10,211 bases of DNA from Geochorda sp036562495 (GCA_036562495.1 DATCKA010000121.1:1-10211); one strand, 5' to 3'; positions 1 through 6,698 are shown, numbered from the stretch's first letter. Program-made: numbers and translations. Notes: generated by a model not told the origin, from the sequence alone.

Positions 1-518
1 CGGATGACCTTGGGATGGGAGAGGTCGGCGCACCCGGCATCCAGGACCACGGCGCCGACCCCGGCGGCCGCTGCCGAGCGCAGGATGGTCCCCACGTTGC
101 CGGGGTCCTGCACGCCGTCCAGCATCAGGATCGGAGGGCGAAGCCTGTCCGGAGGCGGCAGGGCCGGCAGCTCCCCTTCGACGAGCGCGATCACGCCCTG
201 GGGATGGGCGGTGTCGGCAAGCAGGGAGACGATGCGATCGCTGCAGAGCGACACCCGGCCCCCCTGCCGCTCGACCTCGGCGATGAGCGCGGCCGTGACA
301 TCGCCGCCGCCCTGGGCCTCCGCCAAACGCCGCGCCACCAGCAGATGCCGCACGACCAGCCCGGCCCGCAGCGCGTCCTCGATGAGGCGCGGCCCCTCCA
401 CGACCCATTGCCGCCGGGCACGACGCTCGGCCGGCTTGGTCAGGAGCCGTCGCAGCTCTTTGACGAGGGGGTGGCGGGGACTCTCAAGATAGGGCCTCGA
501 GCTCCTCGAGTCGCTCAT
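1..518 (-). CDS. TrmH/SpoU family RNA 2'-O-methyltransferase, partial (C-terminus beyond left edge)
   Basis: This is a SAM-dependent ribose 2'-O-methyltransferase of the SpoU/TrmH (RlmB/TsnR-like) superfamily, probably acting on rRNA. Only the first 172 residues are in the window. Residues 38-50 (QWVVEGPRLIEDA) match the N-terminal substrate-binding domain that recognises RNA. Residues 132-149 (LDGVQDPGNVGTILRSA) are SpoU motif 1, with the conserved Asn141 and Arg147. The knotted C-terminal SAM-binding motifs 2 and 3 lie outside. I chose the ATG at 516-518, which overlaps the end of the upstream RCK gene by 35 nt. There is no strong ribosome binding site, so translational coupling is likely. 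In Clostridia and Bacillus a similar methyltransferase (YsgA-like) often sits between rplT and pheST, which supports the family call. The exact target nucleotide cannot be read from the sequence. Confidence 0.9.
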   Translation of the reverse strand, partial: MSDSRSSRPYLESPRHPLVKELRRLLTKPAERRARRQWVVEGPRLIEDALRAGLVVRHLLVARRLAEAQGGGDVTAALIAEVERQGGRVSLCSDRIVSLLADTAHPQGVIALVEGELPALPPPDRLRPPILMLDGVQDPGNVGTILRSAAAAGVGAVVLDAGCADLSHPKVI

Positions 519-1146
519 CTTCGCCCATGGCCAGCAAGATGTCGCCGGCTTGGATGACGGTGTCAGGGCTGGGCACCGGCAGGACCCGGTCCCCGCGGCG
601 AATGGCCAGGATGTTGATGCCGTACTTGGCCCGCAGGTCCAGTTCCCGCAGGGACCGGCCCACGAAGGCCTCCTTGGCCATGACCTCCACGACGCTGTAG
701 CCGGGGATCAGCTCGACGTACTCGATCAGGTTGCCCGAGAGCAGCGTGTGCGCGACACGGATGCCCATGTCGCGCTCGGGACGCACCACCCGGTCGGCGC
801 CCACCCGCTCCAGCACGCGGCCATGCACCTCGCTGACCGCTCGGGCCACCACGTAGGGCACCCCGAGCCCCTTGACCAGCGAGGTGGCCAGGATGTTGGC
901 CTCGATGTCGCCGATGGCCACCACGGCGACGTCGAAGTTGCGGATCCCGAGGGCCTTGAGGGCTTGCTCGTCGGTCGCGTCCACCTGGACGGCGTGCGTG
1001 ACGTAGGGCGCCATCTCCTGGACCCGCTCCTCGCAGGAGTCGGCGGCCAGGACCTCCTGCCCCAGCTCGTAGAGCGTGGCCGCCACGCTGGAGCCGAAGG
1101 CGCCCAACCCGATCACGACGAACTGCCGCTGTCGACGTCGCCGCAT
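484..1146 (-). CDS. KtrA/TrkA-type RCK potassium-channel regulatory protein
   Basis: This is a cytosolic regulatory subunit of a Ktr/Trk potassium transporter, 220 aa, which is the usual length for KtrA/KtrC. Residues 8-19 contain the Rossmann motif GLGAFG (13-18), and an acidic residue at Asp36 ends strand 2, as expected for NAD/ATP/ADP binding in an RCK_N domain (about 8-130). Residues 138-215 form an RCK_C (TrkA_C) domain, which in KtrA binds cyclic di-AMP or similar ligands; ligand identity here is family knowledge only. No membrane subunit (ktrB) is visible in the window. The gene starts 43 nt after rplT and overlaps the next gene by 35 nt, so it is probably co-transcribed with the infC operon. 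The start ATG lies at 1144-1146 and has only a weak ribosome binding site. Confidence 0.9.
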   Translation of the reverse strand: MRRRRQRQFVVIGLGAFGSSVAATLYELGQEVLAADSCEERVQEMAPYVTHAVQVDATDEQALKALGIRNFDVAVVAIGDIEANILATSLVKGLGVPYVVARAVSEVHGRVLERVGADRVVRPERDMGIRVAHTLLSGNLIEYVELIPGYSVVEVMAKEAFVGRSLRELDLRAKYGINILAIRRGDRVLPVPSPDTVIQAGDILLAMGEDERLEELEALS

Positions 1147-1189
1147 GGCGAATGCCCCAGGCCGGACGCCACCTGAGCGCCTGCCAGGC

Positions 1190-1564
1190 TTACGCGGCCG
1201 GGGACGTCACCGGGAGAGCCTGGCGAGCCCGCTCGACCAGCCGGGCGAAGCCCTCCGGGTCCCGCACGGCCAGGTCGGCCAGCATCTTGCGGTTGATGAC
1301 GACGCCGGCCCGCTTGAGCCCCGCCATGAGTCGGCTGTACGTGAGGCCGTGCGGTCGCACCGCCGCGTTGATGCGGATGATCCAGAGGCGGCGGAAGTCA
1401 CGCTTGCGCAACCGGCGATGGCGATAGGCATGGCTCCACGCCTTGAGCAGCGACTGGTTGGCCATGCGAAACCATCGATGCCGGGCGCCCCAGTATCCCT
1501 TGGCCAGCTTGACGATCTTGCGGTGGCGCCGCCGAGTGTACGGGCCACCCTTCACCCTGGGCAT
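1190..1564 (-). CDS. rplT: 50S ribosomal protein L20
   Basis: L20 is an early-assembling 23S rRNA-binding protein of the large subunit. In Bacillus and E. coli it also represses its own operon. The 124-residue product has the standard basic N-terminus MPRVKGGPYTRRRHRKI, followed by KLAKGYWGARHRWFR, then RKRDFRRLWIIRINAAVR and the C-terminal globular part ending in LADLAVRDPEGFARLVE. It is a few residues longer than the usual 115-120 because of a short C-terminal tail (ARQALPVTSPAA). A GAGGAGG ribosome binding site lies about 12 nt upstream of the ATG. The gene follows rpmI by 44 nt, in the normal infC-rpmI-rplT order. Confidence 0.98.
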   Translation of the reverse strand: MPRVKGGPYTRRRHRKIVKLAKGYWGARHRWFRMANQSLLKAWSHAYRHRRLRKRDFRRLWIIRINAAVRPHGLTYSRLMAGLKRAGVVINRKMLADLAVRDPEGFARLVERARQALPVTSPAA

Positions 1565-1608
1565 CCGAGCCGTCGTCCTCCTCGTCCGTCAGCGGCAAGA
1601 GCCGTATC

Positions 1609-1815
1609 TCACAGATGCTGCGTGTACGGCAACTGCCCCAGGATCCTGCGCTGGTCGCGCTCGTCGACGAAGGCGTCGCCGACCAGCCGGCGCTTGCGCT
1701 TGGGCCGCTTGGGGCCCAGGATGTGGCTGTGGAAGGCGTGCTTCCTGCGCAGCTTGCCGCTGGCGGTCATCTTGAAGCGCTTGAAGGCGCTGCGGCGGGT
1801 CTTCATCTTGGGCAT
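1609..1815 (-). CDS. rpmI: 50S ribosomal protein L35
   Basis: L35 is a small basic large-subunit protein. The product is 68 aa with the family signature MPKMKTRRSAFKRFKMTASGK at the N-terminus and KRKRRLVGDAFVDERD in the middle. The family is normally 64-66 aa. I chose the ATG at 1813-1815 because it begins the conserved MPKMKTR sequence. The same frame stays open upstream through the end of infC, but that extension is not L35-like. The start is 11 nt after the infC stop, and the ribosome binding site (AAGGGTGA) contains that stop codon, so the two genes are probably translationally coupled. Confidence 0.98.
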   Translation of the reverse strand: MPKMKTRRSAFKRFKMTASGKLRRKHAFHSHILGPKRPKRKRRLVGDAFVDERDQRRILGQLPYTQHL

Positions 1816-1826
1816 CTGGCTCTGCG

Positions 1827-2477
1827 TCACCCTTCTGCGGCAGCAGCCTTGACGCTCCCGCTGACGCGGGCCGCGGCCGCCTGGGGCTGACCGCCGCTCG
1901 GCGCGGCCGTCGCAGCAGGACGCTGGGCGTTGTCGCTCTGGGCGCTCTGAGCGCTCTGGCCGGCCCCCGGCCGGGGGGCCAGCACCATGATCATGGCGCG
2001 CCCCTCTACCCTGGGCGGGCGCTCCACGGTACACAGCGGACCCAGCTTGGCGACGAGCTGCTCCAGCATCTCCTTGGCCAGGTCGGCATGGACGATCTCG
2101 CGTCCGCGGAAGCGCACCGTGATCTTGACCTTGTCGCCATCCGAGAGGAACCGTGCGGCTGAGCGTGCCTTGACGTCGAAGTCATGATCCTCGATCTTGG
2201 GGCTCATGCGGATCTCTTTGACGTCGACGATCTTTTGGCGCTTGCGGGCTTCGCGCTCTTTCTTGCTCTGCTCGTACTTGTACTTGCCGTAGTCCATGAT
2301 CCGGCAGACGGGCGGATCGGCATGCGGCGCGATCTCGACGAGGTCGAGTTGCCGCTCATGGGCCAGCCTCAGCGCTTCCCGCACCGGCATTACCCCGAGC
2401 TGCTGGCCATCGGGACTGATGACCCGCACCTCTCGTGCCCGGATCTCCTCGTTGATGCGAAGCTCTTGCTTGATGAT
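1827..2477 (-). CDS. infC: Translation initiation factor IF-3 (AUC start)
   Basis: IF-3 binds the 30S subunit, prevents premature 50S joining and checks start-codon and initiator-tRNA pairing. From the AUC at 2475-2477 the product is 216 aa. It begins with (M)IKQELRINEEIRAREVRVI, which aligns with Bacillus IF-3. The N-domain runs to about residue 75 (EIAPHADPPVCRIMDYGKYKYE, with the KYKYE linker), and the C-domain follows (EIRMSPKIEDHDFDVKARSA, then IVHADLAKEMLEQL). A GGGGGTGGG ribosome binding site abuts the start. An ATG 33 codons upstream (2576) is in frame, but it lies upstream of the -10 and -35 elements, so it would not be in the mRNA from that promoter. A non-AUG start is typical of infC and allows IF-3 to repress itself. 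The last 46 residues form an Ala/Gln/Ser-rich tail absent from ordinary IF-3. Whether the first or second AUC of the ATCATC is used is unresolved. Confidence 0.93.
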   Translation of the reverse strand: MIKQELRINEEIRAREVRVISPDGQQLGVMPVREALRLAHERQLDLVEIAPHADPPVCRIMDYGKYKYEQSKKEREARKRQKIVDVKEIRMSPKIEDHDFDVKARSAARFLSDGDKVKITVRFRGREIVHADLAKEMLEQLVAKLGPLCTVERPPRVEGRAMIMVLAPRPGAGQSAQSAQSDNAQRPAATAAPSGGQPQAAAARVSGSVKAAAAEG

Positions 2478-2527
2478 CCCACCCCCGCGAAGCCCGTGAG
2501 GATTCCGCTCAGCTACGGTGCGGGGCG

Positions 2528-2557
2528 ATTCTAACACGCCCGGCGAAGCCCCGTCAA
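2528..2557 (-). promoter_or_regulatory. Vegetative (sigma-A type) promoter of infC-rpmI-rplT-trkA-trmH
   Basis: On the minus strand a -35 element TTGACG (2552-2557) and a -10 element TAGAAT (2528-2533) are separated by 18 nt. Transcription should start near 2521, leaving a leader of only about 45 nt before the AUC start of infC. CCCCGC (2520-2525) near the 5' end could pair with GCGGGG (2483-2488), which overlaps the infC ribosome binding site. Whether CCCCGC is fully inside the transcript depends on the exact start site. Confidence 0.75.
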
Positions 2558-2596
2558 CGTCCCGCCCGCGTCCCATCGGGCCGGCGGACCCGGTCG

Positions 2597-2626
2597 GGCC
2601 CGCCGGTGCGGCTTCACCGGCGGGCC
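2597..2626 (-). other. Perfect 12-bp hairpin across the thrS stop codon
   Basis: GGCCCGCCGGTG (2597-2608) is an exact inverted repeat of CACCGGCGGGCC (2615-2626) with a 6-nt loop. It contains the thrS stop codon (2614-2616). No U-run follows on the minus strand, so it is not a standard intrinsic terminator. It may stabilise the 3' end of the thrS mRNA, slow RNA polymerase, or partly terminate before the infC promoter. Confidence 0.6.
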
Positions 2627-4527
2627 TGGATCTCCTGCAGGAGCCGCTGCTTGACGGCCTCCACGCTCATGGCTCCCAGCTCGCCCTCGGTGCGGTGGCG
2701 CACCGACAACTGGCCCGACTCCACCTCCCGGTCGCCCACGACCGCCATGTAGGGGATCTTCTTGAGCTGGGCGTCGCGGATCTTGTAGCCCACCTTCTCG
2801 TCACGCCCGTCCACGTCGACTCGCAGGCCGGCCTCCCTCAGCTCGGCGGCCACCGCCTCCGCACGCTCCCGGTGCCGGTCGGCCACCGGGATGAGCCGGA
2901 GCTGCACGGGCGACAGCCAGACGGGCAGGGCCCCTGCGTAATGCTCCACCAGCACGGCGATGAATCGCTCCAGGCTGCCGAACAGCGCCCGGTGGATCAC
3001 GACGGGGCGGTGCCGCTGGCCGTCGGGTCCCACGTAGGTGAGATCGAAGCGCTCGGCCGCCATCAGGTCCAGCTGCACGGTCCCGCACTGCCAGCTCCGC
3101 CCCAGGCTGTCTCGGACGTGGAAGTCGATCTTGGGCCCGTAGAAGGCGCCCTCCCCCTCGTTGACCTGATAGGGCCGGCCGCTCTTGTCGAGGGCCTCCC
3201 GCAAGGCCTGGGTGGCGCGCTCCCACAGCTCCTCCGGCCCCATGGCATTGTCCGGACGGGTCGACAGCTCGATGCTGTACGGGAAGCCGAAGGCGCCGTA
3301 GATGTGCTCGATGAGCTCGAGCACAGCCATGACCTCGTCGGCGATCTGGTCGGGTCGCAGGAAGATGTGGGCGTCATCCTGGGTGAAGGCCCGCACCCGC
3401 TTGAGGCCGTTGAGCACCCCCGACAGCTCGTGGCGGTGCACCAGCCCAAACTCCATCAGCCGAAGCGGGAGATCCCGGTAGCTCCGCACGTCGCTGGCAA
3501 ACACCAGGTAGGCGCCCGGGCAGTTCATGGGCTTGATGGCGAAGCTCTCGCCCTCGATCTCGGTGAAATACATGTTCTCCCGGTAGTGGTCGTAATGGCC
3601 CGAGCGCCGCCAGAGCGTGTCACGCAGGATGAGCGGGGTCATGATCTCCTGATAGCCGCGCCGGCGCTGCTCGGCCCGTGAGAACTCCACCAGCGCGTTG
3701 CGCACGATGACCCCGTTGGGCAGGAAAAAGGGGAAGCCAGGCCCCTCGTCCACCCACAGGAAGAGCCCCAGCTCCCGGCCGATGCGGCGGTGATCCCGCC
3801 GGGCCGCCTCCTCCAGCATCCGCACGTGCTCCTGCAGCGCCTCCTCGGTGGGGAAGGCGGTGCCGTAGATGCGGGTGAGCTGATCCCGGCGCGCGTCGCC
3901 GCGCCAGTAGGCGCCCGCCAGGTTGAGCAGCCGGAAGTGACCCAGCCGTCCCGTGCTGGGGACGTGGGGCCCCCGGCAGAGATCCACGAACTCGCCCTGA
4001 CGGTAAAGGCTGACCGTCGGCTGGTCCAGCTCCTCCAGGATCTCCACCTTGTACTTGTCGCCGCGCGCCCGGAAGAACTCGAGCGCCTGCTCCCGCGGCA
4101 TCTCCTCCCGCACGATGGGCAGGTCCTCCTCGACGATCCGCCGCATCTCGGCCTCGATGGCGGGCAGGTCGTCGGCGGAGAGCGGGCGGGGCGGCGCCAC
4201 GTCATAGTAGAAGCCGTCCTCGATGGTCGGCCCGATGGCCAGGCGCGTGCCCGGCAGCAGCCGTTGCAACGCCTGCGCCATCAGGTGCGCGGTGCTGTGG
4301 CGCACGACGTCGAGCCCCACGGGCGAGAAGGGGTCGAACAGCTCCAGTTGCCCCCCCTCGCCCACGCGGTGCGCCAGATCCACCAGAGCACCATTCAGTC
4401 GGGCGACCACGGCCCGTCGGGCCGCCTCCGGCGCCAGCCGTTCGGCGACCTCCCGGACCGTTTCCTCGGGCCGGGCCTCCACGGAGACGGTCTGCCCGTC
4501 CGGTGACTTCATCCAAACCTGCGCCAT
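2614..4527 (-). CDS. thrS: Threonyl-tRNA synthetase
   Basis: ThrRS charges tRNA-Thr with threonine and edits Ser-tRNA-Thr. It is cytosolic and 637 aa, close to the family norm of about 640. The order is a TGS domain (about 1-65), the N2 editing domain with HSTAH (His77, His81) and CRGPH (Cys184, His188), then the class II catalytic core. The core has zinc ligands Cys336 (KPMNCPGA), His387 (TQDDAHIF) and His512 (VIHRALFG), motif 2 around VHRHE (363-367) and motif 3 (ALFGSLERFIAVL). The anticodon-binding domain begins near 540. I chose the ATG at 4525-4527 because GGAGGT (4536-4541) sits 8 nt upstream. An in-frame ATG at 4566 would add 13 non-conserved residues. Expression is controlled by the upstream T-box. 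All key residues are present. Confidence 0.98.
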   Translation of the reverse strand: MAQVWMKSPDGQTVSVEARPEETVREVAERLAPEAARRAVVARLNGALVDLAHRVGEGGQLELFDPFSPVGLDVVRHSTAHLMAQALQRLLPGTRLAIGPTIEDGFYYDVAPPRPLSADDLPAIEAEMRRIVEEDLPIVREEMPREQALEFFRARGDKYKVEILEELDQPTVSLYRQGEFVDLCRGPHVPSTGRLGHFRLLNLAGAYWRGDARRDQLTRIYGTAFPTEEALQEHVRMLEEAARRDHRRIGRELGLFLWVDEGPGFPFFLPNGVIVRNALVEFSRAEQRRRGYQEIMTPLILRDTLWRRSGHYDHYRENMYFTEIEGESFAIKPMNCPGAYLVFASDVRSYRDLPLRLMEFGLVHRHELSGVLNGLKRVRAFTQDDAHIFLRPDQIADEVMAVLELIEHIYGAFGFPYSIELSTRPDNAMGPEELWERATQALREALDKSGRPYQVNEGEGAFYGPKIDFHVRDSLGRSWQCGTVQLDLMAAERFDLTYVGPDGQRHRPVVIHRALFGSLERFIAVLVEHYAGALPVWLSPVQLRLIPVADRHRERAEAVAAELREAGLRVDVDGRDEKVGYKIRDAQLKKIPYMAVVGDREVESGQLSVRHRTEGELGAMSVEAVKQRLLQEIQARR

Positions 4528-4580
4528 CCTGTGCGACCTCCATCCCCCGTCCTGATCGGCTGCCATCCTCGGCTGCGCTC

Positions 4581-4620
4581 CAAAATCAAAGGGCTCCCGT
4601 CCCTGCCGGGACGGGAGCCC
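4581..4620 (-). terminator. T-box-controlled intrinsic terminator
   Basis: On the minus strand GGGCTCCCGTCCC (4608-4620) pairs perfectly over 13 bp with GGGACGGGAGCCC (4591-4603) around a 4-nt loop. TTTGATTTTG (4581-4590) follows directly. The 5' arm is shared with the antiterminator helix of the T-box, the expected mutually exclusive arrangement. Confidence 0.95.
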
Positions 4621-4905
4621 CTGGCTCCCGCGGTCCCACCCCGCTTGGCCGGCCCGCCCCAGGGCGCGGCCGGCCCTCTCGTGGCTCGATGGCTGTAACG
4701 GGCCTCCCGGCGGCTCCTACTCGGCCCCCGACGGCACGGTCACCGCCGGACGGACCTTTGGGGCCGCGGCTCCCGGGGGGTCTTCGACAGGGCGGGCGGC
4801 GACGGCTCGCAGCCCCGCGCTCGGTCCGCACGGGGCCGTCGCTCTCTTGACGCCCGGGACGACCTGCCTACTCGTCCCGTTCATCGCCGGCACGCGACTC
4901 GACTT
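4581..4905 (-). promoter_or_regulatory. T-box riboswitch (thrS leader)
   Basis: This leader senses uncharged tRNA-Thr and allows read-through into thrS. On the minus strand, Stem I shows GATGAACGGGACGAGTA with the AGTA motif at 4869-4872, then AGAGAG at 4842-4847. A distal hairpin spans about 4801-4842, with GCGACGGC pairing to GCCGTCGC and CCCCGTGC pairing to GCGCGGGG. The 3' side of the specifier loop reads GAAGACCCC, placing a Thr codon ACC at 4779-4781. The conserved T-box TGGGACCGCG is at 4629-4638. Its GGGAGCC can pair with the 5' half of the terminator (GGCTCCC), forming the antiterminator. The remaining 4528-4963 gap between genes holds only this element, its terminator and its promoter. 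The specifier register is inferred from motif position and the downstream gene, not from a computed fold. Confidence 0.9.
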
Positions 4906-4911
4906 GGCCCC

Positions 4912-4940
4912 ATCCTACCGGTGCTCTTGCAGGTCGTCAA
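4912..4940 (-). promoter_or_regulatory. Vegetative promoter of the thrS T-box leader
   Basis: On the minus strand TTGACG (4935-4940) and TAGGAT (4912-4917) are 17 nt apart. Transcription should begin near 4905, giving a leader of about 380 nt ahead of the thrS start, which suits a T-box. The promoter begins 24 nt after the DUF445 gene stop, so thrS is transcribed independently of it. Confidence 0.8.
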
Positions 4941-4963
4941 CCCGGGCAGCCGCGCCCTCCGGC

Positions 4964-5560
4964 TCACCACGGCCAGGCGATGAGCATCTGCACCAGCCCG
5001 ATGGCGAAGCCCATGACGGCGCCCAGGATCTCGATCCATCGCAGTTCGGTGCCGATGATGCCCACCAGCGAGGCCTCGAAGTCGGCCAGCTCCAGCTCCC
5101 GCACCCGCTCCGTCACCAAGGACCCCACCCGGAGCTCGGAGGCGAGCCGCTGCTGCAATCGCTCGATGACGCTATCGAGGGCTCCATCCGCCTCCCGGCG
5201 CATCCGGTCGGCCGCGTAGCGCTTGACGGCCGAGCGGACCCCTGACGGTACCCACCCCGGGAGGGCCGCCTCCAGCCGCCGAACCACGTAGCCCTCCAGC
5301 GCCGCTGCCACCTCGGCCCGCAACGAGCCGTCGACCGACGCCAGCAGGTCTCGGGGTTGGAGCAGCCGCTCCTCCACCAGGCGTCCGATGCTGGCCGCGA
5401 TGGCCGCCTGGCGGCGAGGGATGACGCCCTGGATGGACCATCGGGTCCAGGGGATGCGGACGGGGCGCTGGGGGTGGAAGAGCAACCGGACGGCCACCAC
5501 GTTGGTGACCCACCCGACCAGGGCGGCCGTCACCGGGAGCATGAGCAAGGGCCACGGCAT
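4964..5560 (-). CDS. DUF445 family membrane protein
   Basis: This is an uncharacterised DUF445 (YheB-related) protein of 198 aa, shorter than B. subtilis YheB (about 377 aa). A membrane segment at residues 5-27 carries the family motif GWVTNVVAVRLLFHP (16-30). A mostly helical, charged central part (about 45-165) is followed by a second membrane segment at 176-196 (IEILGAVMGFAIGLVQMLIAW). The layout suggests a hairpin membrane protein with a large soluble domain between two helices. I chose the ATG at 5558-5560 because GGGGAGG (5570-5576) lies 9 nt upstream. A GTG at 5576-5578 is in frame but overlaps that site. It follows the ytxC-like gene by 72 nt and lies ahead of thrS. A sporulation role is inferred only from this position. 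Biochemical function is unknown. Confidence 0.88.
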   Translation of the reverse strand: MPWPLLMLPVTAALVGWVTNVVAVRLLFHPQRPVRIPWTRWSIQGVIPRRQAAIAASIGRLVEERLLQPRDLLASVDGSLRAEVAAALEGYVVRRLEAALPGWVPSGVRSAVKRYAADRMRREADGALDSVIERLQQRLASELRVGSLVTERVRELELADFEASLVGIIGTELRWIEILGAVMGFAIGLVQMLIAWPW

Positions 5561-5632
5561 CGGGTCGTGCCTCCCCACACGCCCGGCCGTTTCGGCACCG
5601 CCTGCCGGCTCTCCTGGGGGCCACCGCCTCGC

Positions 5633-6604
5633 TCAGCGGGAGGGGCTCGGCACCTCCTGGCCTGTCCGGGCAAGGAGACATCGGGGACAGCCGTGACAGG
5701 CGTGCACGCGCCCGGGAAAGGCGGCCCGCACGGCAGCCTTCACCGGGGTCTCGTCCGGCAGGTGCAGGACGATGCGCCGGGGCCCCAGTCGCACGAGATG
5801 GGCCACCACTGTCTCCTCCGAGGCCACCTCCCGTGCGGCGTCGCCCAGCCAGCGCCGGCCCGCCGGCTCGCCCCATCGATCCAGGAGCTGGTAGCCCCCG
5901 TCGGCGGACCGGAACACGTGCACCTCGTACGCCCGTGGCGGTGGCCCCATCCAGAGGCTGCGCCACGGCAGCGACGCACGCTGCTCGTCGCGCTCGGCCA
6001 CCAGCTCCTGCACGGCGGCGGATGCCGCCCGCCGTAGAGCCCCCACGAAGGATGGGGCCGGGAAGCAGGCGACCGACTCGACGACCACGAGAGGCTGCGA
6101 CGACAAGGCCTCCACCAGGCACCGGCTCAGGTAGGCCTGCCAGCGGCCCAGGTTGCCCGTCGCCGTGGAGGTGCCGGACGCGCCGGGCCCGAGGCCCGCT
6201 GCGACCGAGGCACGTGCCGGCTGGGCAGAGACAGAGACGGTCGCCTCGACGGGCGGAGCCTCCACCAGCTGGCGCGCCATCTGCAGGGCCCGCTCGCGTA
6301 CGCCGATGCCCAGGGAGTATCGCCGGGCACGAGCCTCTACCGTCAGCCAGCGAATGAGCCAGCGCGTCGCCATCGGCCCCACGATCAGCTCCGAGACGGC
6401 CGAGGCCAGCTGGGACCGCAGGATGGGGGTCCATGCCGACGCCACGCTCTCGGGGCCTCCCCGGCAGACGAAGAAGACGTAGTCGCCCGCGAGCTCCTGC
6501 GCCACCTCGAGGCGAAAGCCACGCCCGTCCATCCACCGGCCGAGTTCCTGCAGGCGTTGCTCGATGGGTTGTCGATGTCGTCGCCACGCGCCCAGTCTGA
6601 TCAT
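5633..6604 (-). CDS. ytxC: YtxC-like putative sporulation protein
   Basis: This 323-aa protein resembles the YtxC family, a sporulation-associated family of unknown biochemistry encoded next to thrS in Bacillus. Three regions support the call. Residues 57-112 form a helical block (SQLASAVSELIVGPMATRWLI, then the ARRYSLGIGVRERALQ region). Residues 150-200 include RWQAYLSRCLVEAL. The C-terminus has LGPRRIVLHLPDE (273-285) followed by FPGRVHACHGCPRC, giving a Cys303-x2-Cys306-x2-Cys309 cluster. The segment 115-150 is a Ser/Ala/Gly-rich low-complexity insert. No signal peptide is evident. I chose the ATG at 6602-6604; the frame is open for 78 more codons upstream, but that runs into the region divergent from the coat genes and lacks family-like sequence. 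The ribosome binding site is weak. The symbol rests on weak motif similarity plus gene order. Confidence 0.75.
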   Translation of the reverse strand: MIRLGAWRRHRQPIEQRLQELGRWMDGRGFRLEVAQELAGDYVFFVCRGGPESVASAWTPILRSQLASAVSELIVGPMATRWLIRWLTVEARARRYSLGIGVRERALQMARQLVEAPPVEATVSVSAQPARASVAAGLGPGASGTSTATGNLGRWQAYLSRCLVEALSSQPLVVVESVACFPAPSFVGALRRAASAAVQELVAERDEQRASLPWRSLWMGPPPRAYEVHVFRSADGGYQLLDRWGEPAGRRWLGDAAREVASEETVVAHLVRLGPRRIVLHLPDETPVKAAVRAAFPGRVHACHGCPRCLLARTGQEVPSPSR

Positions 6605-6667
6605 GCTCTCGTCCCGGCAAGCCCTCGATTCGCTCGCCGTTGGCCAGCATTCCCCGTGGGGAGCCGA

Positions 6668-6698
6668 TTCATGTTGGCAACGCCATGAGGCGCATACT
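6668..6698 (+). promoter_or_regulatory. Possible mother-cell sporulation promoter (sigma-E/K-like)
   Basis: TTCATGTT (6668-6675) and CATACTAC (6693-6700) resemble sigma-E elements (a TCATATT-like -35 and CATACAnT-like -10), and the position is right for the spore coat genes starting at 6759. The gap between them is 17 nt, longer than the usual sigma-E spacing when measured this way, so the match is weak. No vegetative promoter is apparent in 6605-6758. Confidence 0.3.

Noticed and set aside
1816..2034. Upstream extension of the rpmI frame to 141 codons
   Set aside because: The conserved L35 N-terminus MPKMKTRR begins at 1815. The extension overlaps infC in another frame and is Arg/Gly-rich.
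2518..3681. A 387-codon open frame on the plus strand opposite thrS
   Set aside because: It is antisense to clear, conserved ThrRS sequence, resembles no protein family, and long antisense frames are expected at this GC content.
5172..6650. A 492-codon minus-strand frame across DUF445 and ytxC
   Set aside because: It is a shadow frame. The real proteins in the other frames have family motifs and placed starts; this one is Arg/Gly/Pro-rich filler.
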